Shown: positions 8,264-18,789, counted from the stretch's first letter. The stretch: DNA of 64,000 nt from M0103 sp040386155 (GCA_040386155.1 JAZKFZ010000004.1:248001-312000); one strand, 5' to 3'. Notes: a model not told the origin generated them from the letters alone. Program-made: numbers and translations.

Positions 8264-9535
8264 ATGCTCGAAATCACCAAAATCAGAACCGAAAAAGAAG
8301 CCATCGCTGAAGGCTTGAAAAAAAGAAATATTGACGCAACACCTGTCCTTGACCAAATTATTGCTGTCGACCAAAATTGGCGTATTGCAAAGCAAGAGTT
8401 GGAATCAATTGCTGCCGAACAAAATCAGTTGGCAAAAGTAATTGGTGACTTGTTTAAACAAGGTAAGCAATCCGAAGCAAATGAAGCGAAAGCGCAAACA
8501 GCTGTTTTAAAAGCGAAAGAAGTAGTTCTGAAAGAAAAGGTAGATGCATTCGAAGAAGAAATTACTCAACTAATGTATCAGTTGCCAAATGTTCCTAACG
8601 AGCAAGTAAAACAAGGTTGGGGAGCAGATGACAATGAAACCGTTTTTGAAGCAGGAAAAGCGCCCGTTTTTGGTTTTGAACCACTCTCTCACTGGGACTT
8701 AGCGAAGAAATATGAACTGATTGATTTTGAATTGGGCGTGAAAGTAACAGGCGCAGGTTTTCCATTCTACCGAGGGAAAGGTGCAAAATTACAACGTGCT
8801 TTAATAGCGTTCTTTTTGGAGGAGGCTGGGAATGCTGGCTATGAAGAATTTCAAGCGCCTTTAATGGTGAATGAAGCATCTGCTTATGGAACAGGACAAT
8901 TGCCAGATAAGGAAGGACAGATGTATTACATGCCTGCCGACGATATGTATATGATTCCAACAGCGGAAGTACCCTTGACAAATATTTACCGTGATGTGGT
9001 GCTGCAAGATGAGAAATTCTCTATCAAAATGACAGGATATACACCATGTTTCCGTCGCGAAGCAGGTTCGTATGGAAAAGATGTTCGTGGGTTGAACCGC
9101 CTGCATCAGTTTGATAAAGTAGAAATTGTGCGTATTGAGCATCCTGATAACACAGCGAAAGCTTTAGAAGATATGATTGAACACGTAAAAGGTTTGTTAG
9201 ATAAATTAGGATTGCAGTACCGAGTTTTACGCTTGTGTGGCGGAGATATGGGCTTCGCGTCAGCTATGACTTATGACTTCGAAGTGTATTCTGCCGCGCA
9301 AGATAAATGGTTGGAAGTTTCTTCTGTTTCTCGTTTCGATACTTTTCAGGCAAATCGTTTGAAATTACGCTTCAAAAATGCAGATAAGAAAACGCAATTG
9401 TGCCATACTTTGAATGGTTCGGCCCTTGCTTTACCTCGAATTGTTGCTGCATTGTTGGAGAATCACCAAACTGAACATGGAATTGTAATCCCAGAAGCAT
9501 TGCGAAAATTTACAGGGTTTGATACCATTAGTTAA
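8264..9535 (+). CDS. serS: Seryl-tRNA synthetase
   Basis: Class II synthetase of 423 aa that charges tRNA-Ser. The N-terminal coiled-coil arm (about residues 25-100) is followed by the catalytic domain with TAEVPLTNIY, the motif 2 segment TPCFRREAGSYGKDVRG, and motif 3 NGSALALPRIVAALLENHQ near the C-terminus. The frame is open from an ATG at 8162, but the extra 34 residues are hydrophobic, unlike any SerS N-terminus, and a -7 promoter box lies inside them; MLEITKIR at 8264 is the expected start. A lipoprotein gene follows after 11 bases and may be cotranscribed. Confidence 0.97.
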   Translation: MLEITKIRTEKEAIAEGLKKRNIDATPVLDQIIAVDQNWRIAKQELESIAAEQNQLAKVIGDLFKQGKQSEANEAKAQTAVLKAKEVVLKEKVDAFEEEITQLMYQLPNVPNEQVKQGWGADDNETVFEAGKAPVFGFEPLSHWDLAKKYELIDFELGVKVTGAGFPFYRGKGAKLQRALIAFFLEEAGNAGYEEFQAPLMVNEASAYGTGQLPDKEGQMYYMPADDMYMIPTAEVPLTNIYRDVVLQDEKFSIKMTGYTPCFRREAGSYGKDVRGLNRLHQFDKVEIVRIEHPDNTAKALEDMIEHVKGLLDKLGLQYRVLRLCGGDMGFASAMTYDFEVYSAAQDKWLEVSSVSRFDTFQANRLKLRFKNADKKTQLCHTLNGSALALPRIVAALLENHQTEHGIVIPEALRKFTGFDTIS

Positions 9536-9546
9536 GCGACATTCCA

Positions 9547-10101
9547 ATGAAACTAATGCTCAAAATTTTTCTTGGAACGCTATTTTTGGTAGCAGTGCAT
9601 TCGTGCAGCGATTTCAATAAAAATGATTATTTGAGGTCATTAGGTACACTAGAAAAAACAATCGATAGCATTGAAACGGTTTTACTTGAGAATGAAATTG
9701 ATACTTTTCCTCGACTTTTGAGCAGTTCATTAATGCTCGAACTACATCTGAAAGACGAAGTCTTGAGTGATACACTACCATTGGAAATGGCCACACAAAT
9801 CAATGAATTTCAAGTTGCATTGCATGACTTGAAGCCTTTGGGTCAATTCTATCAATCCATGCTGCAATCAATTCCGCACCAACGATTTAGTGTTCAATTA
9901 CTCAAAAATGAAGTCCAAAATGATAGCGGAGATCGACATAAATATGCTGAGAATTTAGCATTTGAGTCGAAACGTGTAAAAGGCCTAAATACCTCACTTA
10001 CAGAATTTATTGAACGAAAAAACAATGCCGTTTCAGCAATTCAACGTAATTTTTCTCCCCTAACAGCGTTCTACTTGGAGTTAAGGTCCAAAAAAAATTA
10101 G
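9547..10101 (+). CDS. Hypothetical lipoprotein
   Basis: Protein of 184 aa that I do not recognise. It has a lipoprotein signal peptide (basic start, hydrophobic core, lipobox ending VHSC with Cys20, then SDF). No Asp follows the Cys, and Bacteroidota sorting rules differ from those of E. coli, so membrane placement is left open. The mature part is largely helical and charged, with no motif I can name. It sits 11 bases after serS and 19 bases before a TPR protein, so it is probably in one transcript with both. Confidence 0.75.
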   Translation: MKLMLKIFLGTLFLVAVHSCSDFNKNDYLRSLGTLEKTIDSIETVLLENEIDTFPRLLSSSLMLELHLKDEVLSDTLPLEMATQINEFQVALHDLKPLGQFYQSMLQSIPHQRFSVQLLKNEVQNDSGDRHKYAENLAFESKRVKGLNTSLTEFIERKNNAVSAIQRNFSPLTAFYLELRSKKN

Positions 10102-10120
10102 GTACATTTATTGTAATTTG

Positions 10121-11956
10121 ATGCCCATGCGTTATTTGTTAATTTTCTTCTTGTCATTTTGCTCCTTGTCTTTGCATGCCCAAACCGACACGGATCAGCA
10201 ATTGGCATTGCATTATTACAACAATGGGGAGTTTGACAAAGCATTAAGTTATTACGATCGAATTTTCGCAAAAGATCCTTCCAAATTCAACTTCAATCGA
10301 CTGTATGATTGTTACATGGCGACAAATCAATACAAGGAAGCGGAGAAATTATTGAAAAAGCAGGTGGCCGCAAATCGTTTTGATGTGGACTATAAAGTAA
10401 TGCTAGGCCAGTTTTACGAAGCCCAAAAAGAAGATGACAAAGCCAATGAAATTTATGCAGATTTAATTCAAAACCTAACAGCCAATCCCTCAGAAATTGT
10501 AAATCTCTTCAATTCCTTTCGTGGAAAGGGCAAGAACGACTTAGCGTTTCAAACCATTGAAAAAGGACGGAAATTATTGAAGCAATCGTATCCTCTTCAT
10601 TTTCAATTTGCAGAGTACTATGGCGCTACAAGCCAGACCGAAAAGATGATAGGTGAATACCTCGATTTACTTGATTTTAATGAAGGATATCAGTTGACTA
10701 TTCAAAACATGATCAGTCGCCAATTTGACTTATCAGATGAAAATTCGAAGGAATATACCCTATTAAAGACTGCGCTTTTAGAGCGCACTCAGAAAAAAGT
10801 GGAAGCAGTGATCTATCCTGAAATGTTGATTTGGTTGTTTTTGCAAAAGAATAATTTTAGCGCTGCACTGACACAAGCACAAGCACTTGATAAGCGCTTA
10901 GATGAAAGGGGTCGACGTGTTTTTGACCTCGGACAAATTTGCTTGGAAAATGGCGACTTCTTAGCTGGAAAAAAGGCTTTTCAGTATGTAATTTCATTGG
11001 GTGAAACAAGTAATTTTTACTACCATGCACAGAATGCTTTATTGCATGCTCAATTTTTAGAAATCACAACTTCAAGATCATTCACAGCCGCAGAAATTCA
11101 AGAAGCGATCGCATTGTACGAGGAAAAGTTAGCACAACTCGGAAAAAAGCGAAGCACTTTGCCATTAATTATTGAGTTGAGTCACGTGCAGGCGTATTAT
11201 GCAAATGCTAGTGACAAAGCCATCGTAAACTTAAGTGAAGCACTAACTTTTCCCGGTTTAACAGACATGCAACGTGCTGAAGTGAAGATGAAGTTGGCAG
11301 ATATTCATGTTTTGCACGGCGATATTTGGGAAGCATCATTACTCTACATGCAAATTGATGGCGATTTTAAATTTGAATCAATTGGTCACGAAGCGAAATT
11401 CAAAAATGCAAAGATTTTTTATTACGATGGGGAATTTGATTTCGCGCAAAGTCAATTATCTGTCTTGAAGCAATCTACGACAAAATTAATTGCGAACGAT
11501 GCCTTGAAATTGTCGATCATGATTACAGATAACTACGGGTTAGACAGCAATTATCAAGCTATGCTTTGGTTTGCCCAAGGAGATTTATTGGTGGAGCAGC
11601 ATCAATTTGAGCAAGCTTTTATTTTGTTTGATAGCATCACGAAAGTATATCCTTACCATTCACTTGGTGATGAAATTTTGATAAAAAAGTCGGAAGCAAT
11701 GAATTCACAAGCAAAATGGAGTGAATCGATTGCATTTTTAGAAGAGTTGCTCAAGTATTATGGAACAGATATTTTGGTAGATGATGCGCTTTTTCAACTA
11801 GGCGATATTTATGAAAACAAATTGTTTGATAAGGAAAAAGCACAGGAGTTTTATCAAAAGATTTTATTCGACCACAAAGGGAGTTTATATGGCGATGAGG
11901 TTCGCAAAAGATACCGAGCCATTAAAGATGAAACTGAATCTAGCGAAGACATTTAA
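10121..11956 (+). CDS. Secreted TPR-repeat protein
   Basis: Protein of about 611 aa with a cleavable signal peptide (core LLIFFLSFCSLSL, likely cut after HAQ) and many tetratricopeptide-like helix pairs throughout, for example ALHYYNNGEFDKALSYYDRIF near the N-terminus and a clear run in the last 100 residues (FQLGDIYENKLFDKEKAQEFY). TPRs are protein-binding scaffolds; a periplasmic or outer-membrane role is likely, the partner unknown. Start is uncertain: ATG at 10121 or 10127 (MRYLLIFF) are both plausible, and a TTG at 10118 is less so. The last four bases overlap the 3' end of the convergent lnt gene. Confidence 0.85.
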   Translation: MPMRYLLIFFLSFCSLSLHAQTDTDQQLALHYYNNGEFDKALSYYDRIFAKDPSKFNFNRLYDCYMATNQYKEAEKLLKKQVAANRFDVDYKVMLGQFYEAQKEDDKANEIYADLIQNLTANPSEIVNLFNSFRGKGKNDLAFQTIEKGRKLLKQSYPLHFQFAEYYGATSQTEKMIGEYLDLLDFNEGYQLTIQNMISRQFDLSDENSKEYTLLKTALLERTQKKVEAVIYPEMLIWLFLQKNNFSAALTQAQALDKRLDERGRRVFDLGQICLENGDFLAGKKAFQYVISLGETSNFYYHAQNALLHAQFLEITTSRSFTAAEIQEAIALYEEKLAQLGKKRSTLPLIIELSHVQAYYANASDKAIVNLSEALTFPGLTDMQRAEVKMKLADIHVLHGDIWEASLLYMQIDGDFKFESIGHEAKFKNAKIFYYDGEFDFAQSQLSVLKQSTTKLIANDALKLSIMITDNYGLDSNYQAMLWFAQGDLLVEQHQFEQAFILFDSITKVYPYHSLGDEILIKKSEAMNSQAKWSESIAFLEELLKYYGTDILVDDALFQLGDIYENKLFDKEKAQEFYQKILFDHKGSLYGDEVRKRYRAIKDETESSEDI

Positions 11957-13560
11957 TGCTTTTTTGTTCTTCCCATCCATTGTTTGAAAGTCGACCAAAT
12001 TAGCAAGAAAGCAGCAAGTGTAAGTCCAGTCTTGTAGAGTGTTCCTGCCATTAATTCATAGATAGTAGCATCTTCTTTTAGTGGTAATTCAGCAATAAGC
12101 ACCCCCGCTTGTCTGCCTTTTCTTTTAGTCAAAATTTTCCCACTTGGATCAATCATTGCGGATGTTCCACTGTTCGAAGAGCGAGCGATGGACGTTCTGC
12201 TTTGAATAGCAATTGCAACATTGGAATACAAATATTGGTCGGAACCACTAAGGTCTTTGTTCCAGTTTTCATTGGCCAATATGACAACCAATTCTCCTTC
12301 TACAGCATGTTTCGCCATTTTAAGAGGGTACGTGCTTTCGAAACATAGCACAGGAACATACGAAGTTCCATTCATTGTCTTGTGCACTTCTTCACTTTGT
12401 TCATAAGGACACACCATCGTGTTGGCTCCAACAAAATCGACCCAATTTTTTAAAAATGGAAGTTGTTTCAGCAATGGAATTCGTTCCTGAAAAGGAATAA
12501 ATTGTTCTTTGCCTCGAATTGACATAAGACCTATCGTATCAATGGTAAGTGCGACATTGTGTGCTTTGTAGAAAATATTTCTCGCTTTTTCATGAGCAAT
12601 ATAAGGGTCGTCTTCGTTCTTTGGCACAGCTGAGTAGCTATATCCTCCTGTACAAAGTGAGAATGTTGTTTGGCTCTTCATTTTTTCCATCAAACTTTTG
12701 TAGGCACTGTCGCCTTGAAGATTGGTGACCCAACCTAAATTAAAAATAACAGTTTCAGGCCACAACACTAGTTCAACATCATCGAGCTTTGATTGGTTTG
12801 TTAAATCCCACAAAAAATTAATCGTTTTCTCCGGATGCGCATGCGAATCGTCGGCATAGGTTTCTATAAAACTATGAACTGCTGCTACTTTAACTTTCTC
12901 TCTGCCTTCAATTTCATAATCAAAAAGATGCGCCATTGAAAGTACGAATGGTGCTAAACCAATAGTAAGTATGATCATCGATTTTTTAACTGCTTGTTTC
13001 TTGATGGTATTTTTGAGTACAAGGTATCCACCCAAATTGCTCAATAGCACCAACAAAGAGCCTCCTTCAATGCCCGTTATTGAATAAAACTGGATCATTT
13101 GAGGGTACATACCAAATCCTCCACCAATCACAAAGTAAGGAGCTCCCATCGCCCACTGCTGGTTGATAAATTCCAAGGCCATCCATGAGGAAATAGTATA
13201 GACCCACTGAAATTTGATTCCTAAATTTTTTCTAATCGCAAAGGTGGGGAGAAAGATGAGTGCGAAGGTAACTGCATCAATCAGAATAGCTAGTTGAAAA
13301 GTTTTCGGAGACGAAGCTTTTAGCCAGCCTAGACTTAAGCTTGTCCAAGTGTAATGGGTAATGAATGCAATCAAAAATAGATGAAGAAATTTAATGCGAC
13401 TATCAGATAGAGCGATTTTATCAATGGCAAACAAGAGTGGAATTAATCCGATAAAAAGAAATAATACTAGGGTATCTCCGGGCCATGCAAGACTTATCAG
13501 TAGTCCAGAGATCAGCGCTAGAAGAACTAAGAGTAAAAGTGATTTTAATTGATGAACCAT
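11953..13560 (-). CDS. lnt: Apolipoprotein N-acyltransferase
   Basis: Inner-membrane enzyme of 535 aa that N-acylates the lipoprotein N-terminal cysteine. Several membrane helices fill residues 1-210, followed by the nitrilase-like periplasmic domain with the expected Glu-Lys-Cys triad: WPET (Glu269), KEQFIPFQ (Lys351) and CFEST (Cys406). A final hydrophobic segment lies near 510-525. Its presence fits the many lipoproteins in the window. It is convergent with the TPR gene, overlapping by four bases, and no terminator separates them. Confidence 0.93.
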   Translation of the reverse strand: MVHQLKSLLLLVLLALISGLLISLAWPGDTLVLFLFIGLIPLLFAIDKIALSDSRIKFLHLFLIAFITHYTWTSLSLGWLKASSPKTFQLAILIDAVTFALIFLPTFAIRKNLGIKFQWVYTISSWMALEFINQQWAMGAPYFVIGGGFGMYPQMIQFYSITGIEGGSLLVLLSNLGGYLVLKNTIKKQAVKKSMIILTIGLAPFVLSMAHLFDYEIEGREKVKVAAVHSFIETYADDSHAHPEKTINFLWDLTNQSKLDDVELVLWPETVIFNLGWVTNLQGDSAYKSLMEKMKSQTTFSLCTGGYSYSAVPKNEDDPYIAHEKARNIFYKAHNVALTIDTIGLMSIRGKEQFIPFQERIPLLKQLPFLKNWVDFVGANTMVCPYEQSEEVHKTMNGTSYVPVLCFESTYPLKMAKHAVEGELVVILANENWNKDLSGSDQYLYSNVAIAIQSRTSIARSSNSGTSAMIDPSGKILTKRKGRQAGVLIAELPLKEDATIYELMAGTLYKTGLTLAAFLLIWSTFKQWMGRTKKH

Positions 13561-13705
13561 TTCAAAATTTTAGACTAAATTAAATAGATATCTTTAATTG
13601 AATGAATTTTAGGCAACCTACTAAAAATATTTACGTTATAGCTTCAAGAAACTGATACAAAGTAATATTTTTTTATTATTTTCGACCACCTAAAACTAGT
13701 GCTTT

Positions 13706-14140
13706 ATGCTAATTAACTTTCGAATGCTTAAGAGCATCTTATTACTACTAACAGTTTGCCTATCAAGGCTTTCGTATTCTCAAAATTACCCTGAGTACCC
13801 ACATCAAAGTGCAAACATTGCCTTGGTCGACGAATTTATGTCAGAAGTCAACTTGAATTGCCCTGAATATAACACAGCTGAGCACAAAGCAAGTGTGTTG
13901 GAAAGAATGCAAAGAATTGTGATTCATGAGGTAGCTTTATCAATGTATCCGGAATGTCAATTATTGTCAAGCGCATCGAAGAAAAACAAATGCAATCCTG
14001 GAATGAGCTATTTGCTTGATTCGTTTGATCCACTCACCTTTAATCCTTTAAAGTACTTTTTCCAGTATTCAGATACTGAATCAATTTATTACAGAGTCGA
14101 TGGTAAAAACTACATTATCGAAATCAAAGCTAAAAATTAA
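13706..14140 (+). CDS. Small secreted hypothetical protein
   Basis: Protein of 144 aa with a signal peptide (core LKSILLLLTVCLS, likely cut after SYSQ). The true start may be the second Met at 13724. The mature part holds three cysteines and a Tyr/Asn-rich N-terminus; I recognise no family. It is 21 bases upstream of the giant T9SS protein and codirectional, so the two are probably cotranscribed. A variant -7 box TATTTTCG stands at 13677-13684. Confidence 0.65.
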   Translation: MLINFRMLKSILLLLTVCLSRLSYSQNYPEYPHQSANIALVDEFMSEVNLNCPEYNTAEHKASVLERMQRIVIHEVALSMYPECQLLSSASKKNKCNPGMSYLLDSFDPLTFNPLKYFFQYSDTESIYYRVDGKNYIIEIKAKN

Positions 14141-14161
14141 CCTACTACAATTACTTCAAGC

Positions 14162-17100
14162 ATGAAAAAGCTATTATACTTATTTCTGGTTTTTGTGTCG
14201 CTACATTCCCTTTCCTATGCAGGAGGAGGAGGAGGAGGGCCAGTAGTTCCATGTTCATCTGCTCAACCATTTTGTACAGATGATACGTATGATTTTCCTA
14301 ACGAAACAAATACATCTGCCCCGACAGGTCCAAATTATGGTTGTTTAGGGTCTGAACCAAACCCAGTTTGGTTCTACATGCAAATTGATGTTGCAGGACC
14401 AATGACCTTTTCCATTTCACAGTCATCTTCTCCTGGAGGTGCACCTAATTTAGATGTGGATTATGCATTATGGGGTCCATTTAGTTCAGTAACGAATGGT
14501 TGTAATTCAATTACCGCAGGTAGTTCCGCACCAATAGGTTGTAGTTATTCCACCGCAGCTACTGAAACAGTGAGTATTGCAAATGCGCAGCTTAATATGT
14601 TTTACATCATCATGATTACCAATTTTGATGAAGGTGCTGGATATATTACATTTAATCAAACGGGAGGTTCTGGAGTAGCAGATTGTGGGCTTCTCACTCC
14701 CTGTGACATGACCAACCTCACTGCTACCCCGGGAGCTTGTAATCCAGCAAATAATCAATATTCTTTAACAGGACAAATAACCTTTTCTTCCCCTCCAGCA
14801 AGTGGAACTTTAACCGTGACTTCTAGCTGTGGAGGATCTCAAACGTTTAATGCGCCTTTTGGTTCTCCCGCAAATTATTCATTAACTGGATTAACATCCA
14901 ATGGCGCCAATTGTACCGTTACCGCTACGTTCTCAGCAGATAATACGTGTACACGAACGCAGAATTATATTGCACCAGCACCTTGTTTACCGTGTAACAT
15001 GACGGGAATTACCACCAATGTTGGTGCATGTAACCCAGCGAACAACCAATATACAGTTTCTGGAAATATAACGTATGTGAATCCGCCAACCACAGGAACC
15101 TTGACTATCACAGGATCATGTGGTGGCACTCAAACATATAACGCACCCTTTACTTCACCTGACTCATACAATTTTACAGGATTGACTTCAAATGGTGCTC
15201 CCTGCACGATAACGGCTGTTTTTTCTGCAAATCCAGCTTGTACAATTAATCAAAATTATACTGCTCCAGTAAATTGTACTCCACCTTGTCTAATTACCAA
15301 TTTAACGGCTAACATTGGAACTTGTCAAACAAATAACTCATTTCCTGTAACTGGTACTTTTTCATACAGTAATAGTCCAGCAACAGGTACTGTAACTGTC
15401 ACGGTTACTAATGGAACTGGATCTCAGTCGCAAGTGTTCAACGCTCCATTTACGAATGGAACCAACTTTAACTATAACATTCCAAACAATTACTCGGATG
15501 GTTCCGCTCTTACAGTGACGGTGGTGTTTAGTGCAAGTCCAGCATGTACTATGTCTTTAAGTTCTACTTCACCTCCAAACTGTTTATGTCCAGCTCAAAT
15601 TGGAACGTTTACAACTACCACTACAAATGGGAATACGACAAGTCCAATTGTCTTGTGTTTTGGTCACGAAGTTGAAATAACTGCCAATAACAATTATACA
15701 CCACCGGGGATAGCTTTAGCACCACCAAATCCAGGAGGTTATGAGCCAGGAATTACATGGTTGGTTTATTCTTGTCCTCCAACGGTTGCATTGGTTCCAA
15801 GTTTAACGGAGGACATTCCAGACGACCCTTGTTTACTTGGCTTGTACTCAGATTTCGATATGTATGATATCAATGACCAATATTGGATGACTAATTTCCC
15901 TGGGGTATTTACAAACAATACTGTGTATTTTGTCCCAATTACAATGTATAACTTAACAGAAGGACTTTATTCTTATGTTAACACGTCGATGCCTTGTTAT
16001 GATTTGGGAACTCCAATTGCAATCCAGTACCTACCTGATGTAACGTTTACACAAGTTCAATCGTGTACTGCAGTAACTGCAACAGTAACGGGAGGTTTGC
16101 CTGCTGTGAATGGTTCACAATTCACAGCAAGTGGATTAACACCAGCAAATGCAACATTTGGAAATACAACGGCCAACAATGGAGGAACCATCACAGTTAA
16201 CGGACTAACACCTGGTCAAGCATATTCCTTTACTGTAACTGATGGTAATGGCTGTCCAAGAGTTATTTCTGGAACGTTTACAGGTGGACCAACACTGTCT
16301 TATCCTTTAGCTTCATATTGTCCAGTTGGAACAATCAATGCAACAATTACAGGTCCAACAGGTGGATCATATTCTGCAACTCCTGCTGGTTTATCAATCA
16401 ATGCCTCAACAGGCGCGATAAACTTAGCTGCTTCAACTCCAAATAGTTACACGATTACGTATACTTCACCTGCCGTACCTGGACCCGCTTGTCCTGCGAC
16501 ATTTGCTTTAACGGTGAACCCATTGCCAGTAGTGGTTGCTAATAATGTTACCGTATGTGTTGGTGGAACTGTAGCTGTAACTGCCTCAGGAGCGAGTACT
16601 TATTCATGGTCTCCAGCAACATTCTTAAGTGCAACAACTGGATCATCCGTTAATTTCGTGAATGGTTCAACAACAAATTATACCGTAACAGGAACTTCTG
16701 CAGCAGGTTGTATTGGTACAGATCCTGTTACAGTAACAGTGAATGGAAATGCACCTATTAATGCAGGTCCTGATGTGGCAATTTGTTTAGGAGCATCTAC
16801 GACATTAACAGCAAGTGGTGGTACAACGTATTCATGGAATAATGGTCTAGGAGCTGGTGCAAGTCATTCTGTTTCTCCAGCTACAACAACAACATACACT
16901 GTTAATGGAACTGATGTGAATGGCTGTTTGGGGTCTGATCAAGTGCAGGTAACTGTCAACCCAAATCCAGCACCAACAATCACTGGTCCTTCAACCTATT
17001 GTGCAGGAACACCAGCAGTTTTAACTACTCAGGCCTTTACTTCCTATTTATGGACAACTGGATCTGTTGCACAAACAACGAATGCAGTTGATACAGATGG

Positions 17101-18766
17101 CAATATCACAGTAACCGTAATTGATGCCAATGGTTGTACAGGCACTTCGCCAGCCGTTTCTGTTTCTCCAAATGCTGTAATTACATTTAATGATACCAAG
17201 TTCATTTGTCAGGGTGGGTCATTCCTAATCCATGGAGTGTCTCAAACAACAGCAGGAGTTTATTCTCAAACATTCGTTCTTCCTACAGGTTGTGATAGTA
17301 CTGCTAACATTACTTTAGTTGTAAATCCTTTACCAGCAGTAAATGCTGGTGCAGATCAAGCAGTTTGTCTTGGAACTCCAGTAACGCTAACTGCAGTTGG
17401 TGCGCCAACCTTGGTTTGGACAGGTGGAGTAGCGAATGGTGCTGCTTTCGTTCCAGCTACTACAACAACATATACAGTAACTGGAACAGATCTAAATGGT
17501 TGTATCAACACTGACCAAGTAGTGGTAACAGTGAATCCAAATCCGGTGGTGAGTGCTGGACCAGATGTACAAGTATGTGCAGGAACGCAAGTCACACTGA
17601 CTGGGACAGGCGCGGATAATTATTCTTGGACAGCACCTGTTGCTCAAGGAGTTGCATTTACCCCACCAGTTGGAACGAATGTCTATACAGTTGTAGGAAC
17701 AACTTTAGCAGGATGTACAGGCACAGATCAAGTGACTGTAACAGTGAACCCTAACCCAGTTGTTTTTGCAGGAAATGATGTAGCGGTGTGTCAGGGACAA
17801 AGTGTGACGTTAACAGGCTCTGGTGCATTAAACTACACGTGGGATAATGGTGCGGTGAATGGTGTAACTTTTGTTCCGGCGCTAGGCACTTTGACGTACA
17901 CGGTAACAGGAACGACAGCAAGCGGATGTACTGGAACTGATCAAATGAATGTTCTTGTAAATCCAAATCCAATCATTGATTTTAGCCCAGATATCGTAAG
18001 TGGTTGTGTACCTTTAACAGTAACTTTCACTAACAATACACCTGGTCAAACAAATTGTATATGGACGTTAAGTGATGGTTCGGTATTGAATGGTTGTGGA
18101 TCTGTTACTCATACATTTACGCAACCTGGATGCTTTGATGTTACTTTAACAACGTCAGATCCAAATGGATGTTCCGGTACATTAACAGCTACTGATTTAA
18201 TTTGTTTAGAAGCAGATCCGATTGCAAGCTTTATTCCTTCAGAAACACAATTGTCTACACTCGATACAGAAGTTGACTTCAATAACACAACAATTGGTGC
18301 AAGCGATTATATTTGGAATTTTGGTGACAATAGTCCTACTTCAACAGTTGTTTATCCTTCACATATTTACAATGATAGTACTCCAGGAAGTTACACGGTT
18401 ACTTTGATTGCATTTTCACCACTAGGATGTGTTGATACAGCAACAGTACTGATTACTATTTATGAGGAGCTAATATTCTATGTACCAAATTCATTTACTC
18501 CAGATTTGGATGATTATAATCCGGTATTCCTTCCAATATTTCATTCTGGCTTCGATCCACAGGATTACTCACTTATGATTTACAATCGTTGGGGAGAGGT
18601 AATTTTTGAATCACACAACGCTGAAGTTGGTTGGGATGGTTCTTATGGTCAGAATAGAGAAGTAGAAATGGTTCAAGACGGAACATATACTTGGAAAATT
18701 GAATTTAAAGTAACACGATGGGATGAACGTAAAGTTGTTCATGGACATGTAAACGTGCTAAGATAA
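14162..18766 (+). CDS. Giant repeat-rich surface protein with type B T9SS (gliding motility-associated) C-terminal domain
   Basis: Exported protein of 1534 aa: signal peptide (about 1-20), Gly-rich stretch, Cys-rich N-terminal domain, three tandem repeats of about 97 aa (residues about 181-476), a unique middle region, six or seven Ig/PKD-like repeats of about 70-80 aa (about 784-1266) each opening with NPxPxV...AGxDxxVCxG and ending TGTDQVxVTV, two PKD-like domains (second one FGDNSPTS...YPSHIY), and a final ~95-aa type B sorting domain (FYVPNSFTPD...YNRWGEVIFES...GHVNVLR). Type IX secretion would carry it across the outer membrane; an adhesin role is inferred. It is Thr/Asn/Gly-rich, and an intrinsic terminator follows. 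Confidence 0.88.
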   Translation: MKKLLYLFLVFVSLHSLSYAGGGGGGPVVPCSSAQPFCTDDTYDFPNETNTSAPTGPNYGCLGSEPNPVWFYMQIDVAGPMTFSISQSSSPGGAPNLDVDYALWGPFSSVTNGCNSITAGSSAPIGCSYSTAATETVSIANAQLNMFYIIMITNFDEGAGYITFNQTGGSGVADCGLLTPCDMTNLTATPGACNPANNQYSLTGQITFSSPPASGTLTVTSSCGGSQTFNAPFGSPANYSLTGLTSNGANCTVTATFSADNTCTRTQNYIAPAPCLPCNMTGITTNVGACNPANNQYTVSGNITYVNPPTTGTLTITGSCGGTQTYNAPFTSPDSYNFTGLTSNGAPCTITAVFSANPACTINQNYTAPVNCTPPCLITNLTANIGTCQTNNSFPVTGTFSYSNSPATGTVTVTVTNGTGSQSQVFNAPFTNGTNFNYNIPNNYSDGSALTVTVVFSASPACTMSLSSTSPPNCLCPAQIGTFTTTTTNGNTTSPIVLCFGHEVEITANNNYTPPGIALAPPNPGGYEPGITWLVYSCPPTVALVPSLTEDIPDDPCLLGLYSDFDMYDINDQYWMTNFPGVFTNNTVYFVPITMYNLTEGLYSYVNTSMPCYDLGTPIAIQYLPDVTFTQVQSCTAVTATVTGGLPAVNGSQFTASGLTPANATFGNTTANNGGTITVNGLTPGQAYSFTVTDGNGCPRVISGTFTGGPTLSYPLASYCPVGTINATITGPTGGSYSATPAGLSINASTGAINLAASTPNSYTITYTSPAVPGPACPATFALTVNPLPVVVANNVTVCVGGTVAVTASGASTYSWSPATFLSATTGSSVNFVNGSTTNYTVTGTSAAGCIGTDPVTVTVNGNAPINAGPDVAICLGASTTLTASGGTTYSWNNGLGAGASHSVSPATTTTYTVNGTDVNGCLGSDQVQVTVNPNPAPTITGPSTYCAGTPAVLTTQAFTSYLWTTGSVAQTTNAVDTDGNITVTVIDANGCTGTSPAVSVSPNAVITFNDTKFICQGGSFLIHGVSQTTAGVYSQTFVLPTGCDSTANITLVVNPLPAVNAGADQAVCLGTPVTLTAVGAPTLVWTGGVANGAAFVPATTTTYTVTGTDLNGCINTDQVVVTVNPNPVVSAGPDVQVCAGTQVTLTGTGADNYSWTAPVAQGVAFTPPVGTNVYTVVGTTLAGCTGTDQVTVTVNPNPVVFAGNDVAVCQGQSVTLTGSGALNYTWDNGAVNGVTFVPALGTLTYTVTGTTASGCTGTDQMNVLVNPNPIIDFSPDIVSGCVPLTVTFTNNTPGQTNCIWTLSDGSVLNGCGSVTHTFTQPGCFDVTLTTSDPNGCSGTLTATDLICLEADPIASFIPSETQLSTLDTEVDFNNTTIGASDYIWNFGDNSPTSTVVYPSHIYNDSTPGSYTVTLIAFSPLGCVDTATVLITIYEELIFYVPNSFTPDLDDYNPVFLPIFHSGFDPQDYSLMIYNRWGEVIFESHNAEVGWDGSYGQNREVEMVQDGTYTWKIEFKVTRWDERKVVHGHVNVLR
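14702..15590 (+). repeat. Three tandem intragenic repeats of about 291-294 bp
   Basis: Coding repeats in the large surface protein. Each starts at a Cys codon (14702, 14993, 15287) and encodes a module of about 97 residues containing an NAPF segment and a C-terminal C...NY/SS...P end. The first two are the most alike (both CNPANNQY and LTSNGA); the third is more diverged. Confidence 0.8.
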
Positions 18767-18789
18767 AAATGGTAAGTCCCTAAAATGAG

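Noticed and set aside
8595..8981. 128-codon antisense frame in serS
   Set aside because: Shadow of the serS catalytic domain; no start signal or domain.
16510..17970. Mobile element or CRISPR-like signal from periodic DNA repeats
   Set aside because: The periodicity is explained by in-frame Ig/PKD-like protein modules of the surface protein.
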